Assembly (NCBI GenBank): GCA_009823505.1
Contig: VZQC01005707.1
Location: 294,376-358,375, forward strand
Length of the DNA stretch: 64,000 nt
Direction: 5' to 3'
Source: Rhizomys pruinosus
Taxonomy: Eukaryota; Chordata; Mammalia; Rodentia; Spalacidae
In this document: positions 33,544-43,959 of the stretch, piece by piece
How positions within the stretch are numbered: the stretch's first letter is position 1
Layout: each line of letters starts with the position of its first letter
Translations under genes and position numbers: made by a program
Notes under the pieces: generated by a model
The model's database searches: none
The model's input: only the letters and a program-made list of their open reading frames with translations
What the model was told of the DNA's origin: nothing

Positions 33544-33806
33544 TTTTATTTTTATTTTTTAAATTATTTATTTATTTATTTATTTATTTTAAGGGATTCA
33601 CAGTATAAAAGCACAGTTGTTTTCAGATCACATTAACATGCTCAGTTTACCATACAATTAGGTAATTGGTGCTAGCATTCACAGATGAGGGATACCATTT
33701 GTCGTTTGTTTTTCTGGGACTGTGTTACTTCACTCAGCATGATATCTTCTAGCTCCATCCATTTACCTGCAAAGCTCATGATGTCATCTTTCTTTTTTTT
33801 AATATT

Positions 33807-33857
<51 letters not shown>

Positions 33858-34140
33858 TTTTGTATGTGTATGAATGTACTGTCTGCATGCAGGTCTGTGC
33901 ACCGGTGTCGTGCAATGCCGCGAAGGTCAGAAGAGGGTGTTGGATTCCCCTGGAACTGGAGTTTTCCTGGAATTTGAGTTACAGACGGTTGGTTCTCAGT
34001 TGCCATGTGGGTGCTGGGGATCGAACCCAGGTCCTCTGCAAGAGCAGTCGGCGCTCTTAACCGCTAGGCCATCTCTCCAGCCCGATGTCATCTTTCTTTA
34101 CTGCTGCAAAGAACTCCATGTAGATGTACACAGTGGAGTT
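33544..34140 (-). mobile_element. Young, severely 5'-truncated L1 with nested SINE
   Basis: Reversed 3' end of the short-3' UTR L1 lineage: caattaggtaattggtgcta, gatgagggataccatttgtc, ttctgggactgtgttacttc, agctccatccatttacctgc. Only about 310 bp of L1 remain outside the SINE, and it breaks off in the ORF2 C-terminus. A perfect 15-bp duplication, ccaatatatatttta, lies at 33529-33543 and 34141-34155. Confidence 0.95.
33796..34083 (-). mobile_element. Young B3-like SINE, long form, nested in young L1
   Basis: Reversed copy with the 17-bp duplication and a long (TTTA)n tail at about 33804-33860. It has a perfect 16-bp duplication, gatgtcatctttcttt, at 33780-33795 and 34084-34099. A small insertion (ttgg) sits in the body near 33990. 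Confidence 0.96.
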
Positions 34141-34990
34141 CCAATATATATTTTAATTGAATTTTGTGTATTTCATGAATATTAATCATATTTAGATCCC
34201 CTTCCTTGTCTGCATCACCCCCCACAGTGCACCTACAAGATTACATGCATTTTGTCATACATGTTAAGTTAAAGCCTATTGAGTTAAGTTTGTATCCCCA
34301 AATGTCCCTCAGTGTGAACTGATCCACTGGAGCCTGATCAGTCTAATTAGCATCACTCTCTTGAAGAAGATCAACTCTTCCTCACCAGGCAGTGATCAGT
34401 TGCCAGTAGTTCCTTGGCTAAGGTTGGAGCCCATTTCTCCAGCTTTATGCTGTTTTTTGTCTGATTGAGTTCGCATGGGTCTTGTGCATCGTCTTCACTG
34501 CTATAAGTTCATATGAGCAAGGTCCCCGGAGCCTGTAAGACTCTGTTTCCTTATGGTCATGTCATGCACCACTCTGGCTCTTAGAATCTTTCTGTCCCCT
34601 CTTCCACAATGGTCCCCGAACCCTGGGCGGGCGAGGCTTAATAGGAGTCCTATCCTGGGACACGAACTCTGCAGTCTCTTATTCTCTACAATTTGGCTAG
34701 TTGTGGCTTTCCACGTTAATTGCCCTCTGTCGAAGCCATGAGGAAGCTTTGCTGGTGAGCGGTCAGAGATGCATTAGTATTCCATCCCCTGTTTTACTAT
34801 GTTCCGTGGGCCTTAGGCATGGAGGTTCCATTGTAGATGTGCCGCTTACAGTTGGGCATCTCAGAATACTTATTCTCTGTGTCTGGCCAGTTGTAGAACT
34901 CTGTAATAGCCTCCATCTGTTGCAAAAAGAAGATTCTTTGATGAGTGATGACCGGCATATAGTCAGTTGTCTGCGGGTGAGTCAGGCAGC
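34141..34990 (-). mobile_element. Older L1 3' UTR fragment
   Basis: Collinear with the L1 3' UTR at 23140-24180: agtgtgaactgatccactgg, ggcaggcgaggctt-like, ctgcagtctcttattctcta, ctgttgcaaaaagaagattc, gatgagtgatgacc. It lacks ORF2. The younger L1 at 33544 was inserted at its 3' (left) end, so its original poly-T start lies near 33510. Confidence 0.82.
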
Positions 34991-35169
34991 CTCAAGTGGC
35001 CTCTTGGCCATTCATAATCAGTGATTTTTTCCATGGATTAGGAAGCTGATGTGTGCATGCTGCAAGTTCTTGAGAATGTTTCCAGAGCTGCATTCAGAAA
35101 TTATGGGATGGATTTGAAGTTTTCACTAATTTTTAAATGAAACAAAGTTGAATCAAAATTCCATTTATC

Positions 35170-35265
35170 CCCATGGTAGCCCAGGCCTTTAATCCCAGCA
35201 CAGTGGGGATGTTCTAGGTCAGCTGGAGCTACAGGGAGATTCCATCTGAACAAACAAACAAACAA
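35170..35265 (+). mobile_element. Internally deleted B1 SINE
   Basis: ggtagcccaggcctttaatc, ccagcacagtgggg, then directly ggtcagctggagctacaggg and an aaacaaacaaac tail. The middle of the B1 is missing. Confidence 0.8.
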
Positions 35266-35479
35266 GCATGGTACCTTTGGAGAAGGTAGTATAAACATTC
35301 ACAGTACACCCCTAGAATGTTCTTATATGAATGGGGCTCCATCCTTAAGTGTATTAGTCCAGCCTTCCACTTGAAAGACTGGGTGTGTTCACATATGCAA
35401 ATTACCTTGAGGACTGCAATACTATTAGTGGCATATATTCATATCCTAAGACCTAAACTATTCCAATCTAATGGGTCCT

Positions 35480-35926
35480 TTTTATGGCTTGAATCTGAAA
35501 TGTTCCCCTAAGATTCATGTGTTAAAAGCTCAGTTGCCGGGTGCTGGGCTTTGGGGAAGCAATTGGATGCTCTGGGCTCTGGCCTATTCTGTGCATTAAT
35601 CCCTCATTGGACTCTTAACATCATTGGGTTGTGGTAGAAAGTGGGAGGTTGGGCCTAGTTTGAGGAAGTAAGTGACTTGGGTACACCTTAGAAACACAGA
35701 CCGTGTCTCTAGCCCCTTCCTGTCTCTCTCAGCTTCCTGGCTTTCACGATGCATTCACATTTGTTTTGCCGTGCCCTGTAGCTATGATATTCTGCCTCAC
35801 CCCAGGCCCAGAAGCTTGGAAATAAGTGACCACGGATGGGGTCAACTGTGAGCTAACACATATTCTTCTCCCAGGTCGTTTCTCTTAGGTACTTTGTCAC
35901 AAAGACAAAAGAGTGCGATCAACACA
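35480..35926 (+). mobile_element. MaLR solo LTR
   Basis: Starts tttttatggcttgaatctga, has aatgttcccctaagattcat and ctctcagcttcctggctttc, and ends ttgtcacaaagacaaaagag plus tgcgatcaacac. This order is that of a plus-strand MaLR LTR. It is diverged, with no internal region. Confidence 0.72.
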
Positions 35927-37036
35927 GTCCCTGATTTAGGGTCTAGAGTACCCCAAGGTCAACTGAATTTTCCAAAGACCCTTGCAGGACAGACACTGCC
36001 TATAACAAGTCTACATCTACTTTGTAGCTGCAAGGAAACAACCTCCTTGGTCCCACTGGAGAATCTTCACTTCAGTGAAATGAGTGGGCCCATTTTACGT
36101 GGAACTTCCCCCACCAGTCTTCCTGACCCATCAAGAAATGCCATCGCAGCCCTTTTCAGTGATGCTGGCAGTCTATCCACTAGCATAATGCTTAAGACCT
36201 TGGTAAGAGAGAAGGATCCCAGAAACTCTGTGATCATCATGCAGGGTTAATGGCCCACAGGTCTATTCTAAATCTGCCCTAGCAACCCTATCCCTCAAGA
36301 CTTTAGTGTCTTTCCTCATGATTACCAAGGGATTTCTGGAATCTTAACTTCCTCTATTTATGTTGTTGCTATGTTCATGTTCCCATCAACAACTCCCATG
36401 TGCTCAAGTCTGACAATGAGTCCAGGATCACGGAAGAATCCCCTATTGATAACTTGATGCAGATGCGTTGTGTTCTCTTTGGCTCATGTGCTGTCACGTT
36501 CTATCCCTACACTTTTTCCCTGCAGTTTAAGTCTTAGTCCCTTGAGTATGATATTTCAGTTTTCTCCTTCCTATCCTCTAAATCATTCATGGGTTTGATT
36601 CCAAGTTTAAAAATAATGGTGTATAGGAGAGAAGGCCCTTCCTCAGGCAAGAGAGGATGGATTCTTCTAGATGAAGGAGCTTCACCAAGGCAAGAGCTTC
36701 TACCTCTGCTGGAGGTTCTGTGTGGGCAAAGCTGTCAAAGCTCCTTGAAAGCCTTTCTTATGGTTCTTTCTAAATCAATACCACACTTTTATACCAGAGA
36801 TATGGAATGATGGAGCTGGAAATTCATCTTTGTATTTTACTTTGTCCACCAAACAGTGAAGCTGAATTGTTCTTTTTCTGCCCCAGTGAGGCCATCAGTG
36901 GCCCATGGCTCTCCACACTTGAGCCTTAAGTCGAACACGCATATTTATGACATTCCAGCTGTGCTCCTCCATACTTTGCACCCAGGCACAGCACCTTAAT
37001 GTGCCCTCGGGTAATTGTTTAACTGATGTGATTATA

Positions 37037-37069
<33 letters not shown>

Positions 37070-37271
37070 TATGGCTACATGCCACAGTTTCTAATTTTTA
37101 GTCATGAAAATGAATGAGCATCTTCAGGCCTAGAAATCCCCTTTCCTGGACTGATAATCCCCAATTCCTGATCTCTTAGCCTGCCCACTCCCTTTCCCTG
37201 AGGCTTCTGAGCTGCAGCTCACTCTTGAACACTGAGCTGCATATAACGTTAAAGTCTATGGTTAAATTCCA
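35927..37271. other. Unique sequence with an ATT microsatellite
   Basis: No gene recognised. A 118-codon plus frame (35894-36250) starts inside the preceding LTR and has no domain. An (ATT)n tract lies at 37037-37070. Confidence 0.5.
37037..37070. repeat. (ATT)n microsatellite
   Basis: About 34 bp of TTA/ATT repeat. Confidence 0.95.
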
Positions 37272-37787
37272 TGGTTGGTTTTAACTGTCAACTTGCTACA
37301 GCATAGATTCACATGGGAAGGGAGTCTTAATGAGAACTTATCTAGATCAGGTTGGCCTGAGGACATGTCTGTGGGGACTGTTTTGTGAGTTGTCATAGGA
37401 AGACCCAGCCCATCATGGGCCACACCATTCCCTAGCAGGAGACTCTGAGCACTGACTGTAAGGAAAGAGAAAGCTGACTGAGAGCAAGCAAGCAAGTCTG
37501 ACTCCATGCTCTTATTTCTCTCTGTTCTTGATGTGGATATGATGTGACTAGCTGCCTATGTTCCTGCCTTGACTCCTTCTTCCCCCCCACCCCCAACCCC
37601 ATGACCTGGAGTTCAGGCCAAATAAACCCTTTCTCCCCAACAACATTTTATCCTGTTCCAGCATAGGACCATCATGATATTTTTTATTCATGTAACAGTC
37701 ACTTCTTGAGTACTCACTATGCTCTATGACAGGCTGGAATTTGCAATCATAAGCAACCCAGTACACAACAGAAATGAAACTAGAACA
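37272..37787 (+). mobile_element. MT2-like ERVL solo LTR with an insertion
   Basis: Begins tggttggttttaactgtcaa. It has ctagatcaggttggcctgag, gaagacccagcccatcatgg, ttctctctgttcttgatgtg and aaataaaccctttctcccc, and ends acaacagaaatgaaactaga plus aca. About 115 bp of foreign sequence (roughly 37650-37764) sits before that end. Family naming is from remembered MT2 consensus. Confidence 0.85.
37650..37764 (+). repeat. Locally repeated segment, copy 1 (inside LTR)
   Basis: The segment with ccagcataggaccatcatga, gattcatgtaa-like and gagtactcactatgct recurs at about 38838-38932 with substitutions and small indels. Here it interrupts the MT2-like LTR between possible acaaca repeats at 37640-37645 and 37765-37770. 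Confidence 0.7.
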
Positions 37788-37830
37788 GCAATCTATTGGG
37801 AGAACATTAGTTAACTTAAGAACCAGTGGA

Positions 37831-38071
37831 GGGCTGGAGAGATGGCCTAGCGGTTGGGAGCGCCGACTGCTCTTGCAGAGGACCCGCATTCGATCCCCAG
37901 CACCCACATGGCGGCTGAGAACCATCTGTAACTCCAATTCCGGGAGAACTCCAGTTCCAGGGGAATCCGAGACCCTCTTCTGACCTCCGTGGCATTGCAC
38001 GACACGGGTGCACAAACCTGCATGCAGACAGTACATTCATACACATACAAAAATAAATAAAATTAAAAAAA
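37831..38071 (+). mobile_element. Young B3-like SINE, long form
   Basis: Plus-strand copy with the 17-bp duplication. Box A region reads tggcctagcggttggg and box B is changed to cattcgatccc. A 13-bp duplication with one mismatch, aagaaccagtgga versus aagaaccaatgga, lies at 37818-37830 and 38072-38084. Confidence 0.95.
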
Positions 38072-38084
38072 AAGAACCAATGGA

Positions 38085-38837
38085 AATTCTGAAGAGCTAT
38101 GTTTAGAACAGTGGGCCAGGTTCTAGCACTTGGGAAGCTGGAATGGAAGGCTCTTGAAGTTGCTCTGTAGTCATCTTTGTCTACACAGCAAGTTCAAGGC
38201 CACGCTGGGTGACATACCAAGCAAGATCCTATATCAAAATAATAACTCAATAAATCAATAAAATGCAAAGGAAAAAAGTCTCACTGGGGTGTGAGTGTGG
38301 GAGCTAGCTGTCTATGACGTTATCACTCCATGGATCACGAGGGTTGATTCTGATGAACTGATTGGCTGAGCCAATGCCACCTTCCTCTCTCAGCCTTGTC
38401 ATTCTCCAAGCTGCACACTCCATCGAAGAGGACAACTATCCCTGATAGAGGAGGCCTGCTTTTTTCAGGTGAGAGTATAAAGGAAGCTGTGCTTCCCTGC
38501 TAGATCCTCCAAACAAACTCAAGCTCCCTCAGGGGGCACTACTCCCATTTTCCACTGCTTACTGCCATCTCCAGTGAGGATAATTCACAAAACCAATCCC
38601 TGGTCTTTGTGTTATGCCCTTAAGACTCAAAGTCAGGTTGGAGCATTACAATCGTTGACTTCCTTTCTCTTTCCTGGGATTTCTAGGGGTGAGGGAAGGA
38701 GAGATTTTCGTTTTTTAGCTTCTGTGGAGGGCTGGATGTTGGATTTCATCAATGGTCCACACTATGGTCCACAGAGGAGAATTAGCCACAAATAGGAAGA
38801 GAATTAAATGTCTGGTGGTGAGAAAATAAAAACCTGT
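38085..38837. other. Mostly unique sequence, degenerate B1-like start
   Basis: Bases 38110-38255 (tctagcacttgggaagctgg, gttcaaggccacgctgggtg) look like a decayed B1. The rest is unique with no gene seen. Confidence 0.5.
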
Positions 38838-38932
38838 ACCAGCATAGGACCATCATGATATTTTTGATTCATGTAAGTCATTTCTCGAGTATTCACTATG
38901 CTATATAACAGGCTGTAGTTTGCAACCCAAGT
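38838..38932 (+). repeat. Locally repeated segment, copy 2
   Basis: ccagcataggaccatcatga then tgattcatgtaagtcattt and gagtattcactatgctat correspond to the segment inside the LTR about 1.18 kb to the left, with several differences. It directly precedes the larger duplicated block. Confidence 0.7.
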
Positions 38933-38960
38933 ACTCTTAGAGGTACCTTAAAAGCTGCTG

Positions 38961-40208
38961 CAAACAGTAAGGTTTTTTTTTTTTTTTTAAATAACAAGAA
39001 GTTAAATTTTTCTGAGAGGTTCACCATTGCAGAATTCCTCGTGGCCAAATTTGCTCCTCTTTTTGCTTGGCAATCTCTCTGTCTAGAGAGCCCACAGCTA
39101 GATCCTTGCTCCTTCTCTTTTCTGCTGGATTGAGCTATAGGCTCAAAGGAGAATTGCATTTTCTAGGATCTTTGTCTCTACAGCTAACAAAAAGAGAACA
39201 TATGTGAATTTGGAAGACGGAAACAGAAGAACAGTTCTTACTCTGGGAAAATTGTTATGGTCAGATGCAGATACATATGGAAGTGCCTGGTCAGCCTCTG
39301 CTGGAGCTTGATCTCCTCTTCTCCCAGATCCTTGACTATGGCTGTGGACACCGGAACTATATAGAAGCACCAGCTTTCCATAGACATTCCGTGAGCTTTA
39401 TTCATTGTTCTCCTTCCACAACTGTACCTCCTTTCTTCCCAGAGTCCATGTAAGCATCAACTTACTCACCTGAGAGGTGAGTGCTTTTTATTACCCCAAA
39501 TGTCAGTCTAGACCACCTTCTCCCCCTCCTCCTATGTGTGTAAGGTCTAAGGAATATAATATGTGTGTGATTTCCATAAGAGTCACAATGACTCTGCTGA
39601 ACCTTGATTGTAGATCTCAATGGTTTGACATCTCAAAAATGACTCCATGGCACCAAAGAATAACACTTCTGGCTTCGGCACTCTATAACCTTCTTACTTT
39701 TTAACTTTTTTTCCATAACACCATTATCACTAATTTCTTATCCTTTACCACCAAATATAGTTGTATATTTTGTGTATAGTCTCCACCTCACTGACTAAAG
39801 TTCAAAATTACATAAAGCTAAATGGGACTTTGCTTATTATGTTCATACCATGTCCTTGGTACTTTGCTCACAGTAGACATACAATAAATGAATGTGTTTT
39901 TTTAATTTAACTTTCATATGTTAAAAAGCTCTATTTGAGGAGCTAGGGAGATGGCTGAGCAGTTAAGAGCACTGGTTGCTCTGGATAAGTTTCCAGCACT
40001 CACATGGCAGTTATCAATCATCAGTAACTCCAATTCCAAGGGATCTGATGCCCTCTTCTGACCTCCACAGGCATTGCATGATGTGGGTGCACTTACATAC
40101 ACGCAGGCAATACACAAGGCCAGCCTGGTGTACAGAGCAAGTTCCAGGACAGCTGGGGCTACAGGGAGAGAGACCTTGTCTCGAAAAGACCAAATTAAAA
40201 AAAAAAAA
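38961..40208. repeat. Large duplicated block, copy 1
   Basis: Runs from aaaacagtaaggttttt to the end of a chimeric SINE. Copy 2 is 40521-41890. Some sub-blocks match almost perfectly: gagaggttcaccattgcaga near the start, and tcaatggtttgacatctcaa onwards near 39620. A central 500-bp part differs by many small indels. No coding content recognised. Confidence 0.9.
39939..40208 (+). mobile_element. Chimeric SINE: B3-like body joined to B1 3' part
   Basis: A B3-like copy (ggagctagggagatggctga, cagtaactccaattccaagg, single module) runs into ggccagcctggtgtacagag, ctggggctacagggag and ccttgtctcgaaaagacc, which is the 3' half of a B1, at about 40118. Both duplicated copies share the junction, so it predates the duplication event or artefact. 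Confidence 0.8.
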
Positions 40209-40520
40209 TTAGTTGGAGCCTTAAAAGTCAGGAAATTTTAATCTGTAGGATTATGGGCTTGATAAAAGGGGAAAAATTCCTTTGTGGTTTGAATAGCCGT
40301 TTTTTAGAACAGTGCCACTCAAGAAAGCCTCTTTCTTTTCTAGCTGGTGCCTACGTTGCACTGACCCTCCTGGGCTCTTCATCTTCCTCCATTGGTGTCT
40401 CTGGGCTCCAACAGGACCCATCTTTGGCAGCAGTGTCCCGAGTCACCCCTATGATTCCTCCACCACCACCTCCTCCACCCCTGCCGCCTTCACAACATAT
40501 CACTGAACCCAAACCTCTTN
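40209..40520. other. Spacer between duplicated blocks, ending in a single N
   Basis: Contains a strong 3' splice-site-like string (ctctttcttttctag, ending about 40341) followed by an open frame with a run of prolines (PPPPPPPPLPP). The frame ends at an ambiguous base at 40520. Function is unassigned. Confidence 0.35.
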
Positions 40521-41890
40521 AAAACAGTAAGGTTTTTTTTTTTTTTTTTTAAACACACCAAGACGTTAAATTTTTCTGAGAGGTTCACCATTGCAGAATT
40601 CCTCAAGGCCAAATTTGCTCCTCTTTTTGCTTGGCAATCTCTCTGTCTAGAGAGAAAAGAGAGATGCCGTGCTACTTCGTTGTTGATGAGGTGTATTGAG
40701 CTAAGGGAATAAGGAGAAGGGCAGGGGAGAGGATCTTTTATCTACAGCTAATTCTAAAAGAGGAGACACATTATGTGACATTGGAAGGACGGGAAAAACC
40801 AGAAGAAAATGAACAGGTCTGACTCTGTGGTAAAATGTGTTATGGTCCAGATGCAGATTACAGATGGAAATGTAATGTTTGATGGTTTCAGCTCGCTGGG
40901 GAGATTTGATGTCTAAACGTGATGCCCAGAGCCTGACTATGGTCGTGTGGACAACTGGAAATACTATATTAGAAAGCAACAGATTCCATTAGCAATTAAG
41001 CGAGCTTTATATAAGTGTTTATTCAACCAATCTTGTACCTCCTTTCTGCCAGATCAATGTGAAGCATTCAAGCTTACTTCAACTGAGAGCGTGATGTGCT
41101 TTTTATTACCCCCAAATGTCAGTCTTAGACCACCTTCGCCCTCCTCCTCTATTGTGCTGTAAGTGGCTAAGGTAAGGGTAGGAATCGCGGTGGGGGGCGT
41201 GGCATAAGAGTCACAATGACTCTGCTGAACCTTGATTGTAGATCTCAATGGTTTGACATCTCAAAAATGACTCCATGGCACCAAAGAATAACACTTCTGG
41301 CTTCGGCACTCTATAACCTTCTTACTTTTTAACTTTTTTTTCCATAACACCATGTCTACCAACTAATTTCTTATCCTTTACCACCAAATATAGTTGTATA
41401 TTTTGTGTATAGTCTCCACCTCACTGACTAAAGTTCAAAATTACATAAAGCTAAATGGGACTTTGCCTATTATGTTCATACCATGTCCTTGGTACTTTGC
41501 TCACAGTAGACATACAATTAAATGATGTGTTTTTTTTTAATAACTTTTTTTTTTTTTATATTTTAATTATTATTTACATCTATGAAAGTAAGTGAATTTT
41601 TTAAGAGCACTGGTTGCTCTGGATAAGTTTCCAGCACTCACATGGAAACTAACAACTACCTATAATTCCAATTCCAGGAAAACCCCACTTCCAGGGGAAA
41701 CCGACGCCCTTTTCTGACCTCCACAGGCATTGCATGATGTGTGGTGCATCTTACCATACACGCAGGCAATACACAAGGCCGCCTGGTCTACAGCGCAAGT
41801 TTCAGGACAGCTGGGTCTAAAGACACACATACACACAAAAAAAAAAAAAAAAATAAGACCAAAAAAAAAAAAAAAATAAAAAAAAAAAAT
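40521..41890. repeat. Large duplicated block, copy 2 (noisy)
   Basis: Starts immediately after the N with the same aaaacagtaaggttttt. Alignment offset to copy 1 grows from about 1559 to 1628 bp through many one- to few-base insertions between about 40650 and 41210. Near-identity then returns from about 41210 to 41520. It ends in A-homopolymers. The pattern resembles uncorrected long-read sequence. Confidence 0.9.
41600..41880 (+). mobile_element. Chimeric SINE in copy 2
   Basis: Counterpart of the SINE at 39939. The head is missing, and this version carries the duplicated module (taattccaattccagg then ccccacttccagggg), whereas copy 1 has one module. The B1 3' part follows at about 41779. Confidence 0.78.
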
Positions 41891-42156
41891 GCACGATATA
41901 TTTTTGAAGTTCTATCTGAAAATTCTCTATTGCTAAAATATTAAAATAGCTCTACTGGACTCTTGGGAACTGAGGCATACAGAGATGAACAGTGTTTATG
42001 GACACATAGCAGGCATTTAACAAATATTGGTTTTGTAAGTGTAAATGAATAAATGGGTAGCTGAATTGGTGAATATGGGCTGTTACTTATAAAAGCCGAA
42101 GATATTGTTGAAGACATTAAAAAGCAAAGATACCAGAGTTTCACAAACTGTATTTT
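41891..42156 (+). other. Unique sequence with MIR/L2-like fragment
   Basis: Around 41970-42060, gaggcatacagagatgaaca and acacatagcaggcatttaac resemble MIR or L2 3' sequence. The remainder is unique. The right end is the target site of the next SINE. Confidence 0.45.
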
Positions 42157-42405
42157 AAAACATTTTTTTATTAATTTTTTTTATTTCTGTATGTGTATGA
42201 ATGTACTGTCTGCATGCAAGTCTGTGCACCCGTGTCGTGCAATGCCGCGGAGGTCAGAAGAGGGTGTTGGATTCCCCTGGAACTGGAGTTCTCCTGGAAT
42301 TGGAGTTTCAGACAGTTCTCGGCCGCCATGTGGGTGCTGAGGATCGAACCCAGGTCCTCTGCAAGAGCGGTCGGCGCTCTCAACCGCTAGGCCATCTCTC
42401 CAGCC
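42157..42405 (-). mobile_element. Young B3-like SINE, long form
   Basis: Reversed complete copy with the 17-bp duplication. A perfect 15-bp duplication, cacaaactgtatttt, lies at 42142-42156 and 42406-42420. Confidence 0.96.
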
Positions 42406-42420
42406 CACAAACTGTATTTT

Positions 42421-43164
42421 TTATTCAATTTCAAAATCAGTATCTTCTTGGACTTATGTTGCCATCACAGAAGAGGAGTTTTGGAGACACAGGGGTAAAC
42501 TTCCAGCATCGTGACTAATCCCTACAGTCCTCACAAGGCAGGAAAACTAGACATAATCGCCCAATGACTAGGCTTTCCCAAGGAGTAATGGGCAGATGAA
42601 AGAAGTTCTTTGGCATTGCCCGCCTGGCCCTAGTCCTTTGTATCAGATGACAGTTTGCTGCTTTAAGGTCTTAAAAGAAGGAAGCTTGCTGTTTACATAG
42701 TTTAATAACCTGGCATGGTTGAAGGAAAACAAGTTGAGACTTTCATATTCACGTCTGTCTCCTGGCTTTCCTGTCTGAGCTGGAGGAGGATTATGATCTA
42801 TGAAATGGGAAGAACACAGCTACACTACCATACTTTTTGAGAATTGATGAATAATTCTCTTCTGGATGTTGGTATGGGGCTTTCAGAAGGCTTCAGTAAT
42901 TAGGAAGGCTTAATCTGAATAATAGTACATATATTATTATTGCTACCTTTCTTCTCATGTAGGGTTGTAAGGAGCAAGGGATGTGGTATATTTAGCATGC
43001 ATCAGGTGCTTACTAAGTACCTTTCGACATCTGTCTTCCTTTCTTGTTAGCTTGCCTCACTCTTCTGTGCTATTGACAATGGGAGGCAGAGCTTCTACAC
43101 CTTGTCTCTAGCTCATAAGCCACCAGCAATGTGTGAGTTCTCAAGCTCTCTGGTACACAGGGTG
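42421..43164. other. Unique sequence with a probable MIR
   Basis: About 42780-43020 has gctggaggaggattatgatc, agggttgtaaggagcaaggg and caggtgcttactaagtacc, in the order of a decayed MIR. No gene seen. Confidence 0.45.
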
Positions 43165-43959
43165 CCTGCCTTTGTTTGGGTTGCTGTAACGAATTGTCAG
43201 TGGCTGACTTTAACAACAAATATTTATTTCACTCTGTTCTTGAGGCTGGGCAGACCAAGACCAAGGAGCTGTGTTGATCTGGTGTCTGGGGAGGGTCTAC
43301 TTCCTGTTTTACTTGTGGCCGACCTCTCCATGTTTTCTCACATATGAGTACGGATGGGCTAATGTGGTTTGGACATGAGCTATCTCTCCAAAAGTCCTAT
43401 GTGTTGAAGGCTTGGCCTCTAACTGGTAGATCTAGTCATTGAGAGGAGATTGGATCACAAACTGATCTACTTAATGAATTAATCTACATGTACGGTCATG
43501 ATTTGATGGTGGTATTGGAAGGTGATGTGAACTTTTAAAGAGTCAGGGCTGAGTTGAAGGAAGGACGTCACTGCGCATGTCCATGGGGCTTAGATTTCAT
43601 CCTAAGCTCCTCCCTGCTCTTTCTGCTTCCTGGCTGCTGTGAAGCAAGCAGCTTTCCTCCCTGCCTGCTTGCATACAACCCTCATCTGTTGCACCAAAAC
43701 AGATTGGCCTTGGACTGAAACTTCTGAAACTGTGAGTATCCTCTTAAAATATTCTCTCAGGTATTTGTCCCTGTGATGAAAAGTCTGACTAGCATAGATT
43801 GCTCTCAGCTCTCCTTTTAGAAGGCCACTAATGCCATTCATGAGGGCTCTGTCTACTCCCATGATCCACTCACCTCTCAAAGGCCCACTTTGCAAATGTC
43901 CTCATACTGGGAACTTCAGTATGTGAATGTGGGGGAGACACAAACTTCAATCTAAGACA
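43165..43959 (-). mobile_element. Old MLT1-like MaLR LTR, interrupted
   Basis: The left half has ctttgtttgggttgctgtaa and acaacaaatatttatttcac. The right half has gccattcatgagggctctgt and gtgggggagacacaaacttc. Together these are a reversed MLT1-type LTR. A younger plus-strand LTR (43363-43796) separates the halves. Confidence 0.75.
43363..43796 (+). mobile_element. MaLR LTR nested in an older LTR
   Basis: tgtggtttggacatgagcta, tcctatgtgttgaaggcttg, tctttctgcttcctggctgc, then ccctgtgatgaaaagtctga and ctagcata: a plus-strand MaLR LTR from TG to CA-like end. I see no clear short target-site duplication. Confidence 0.75.
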
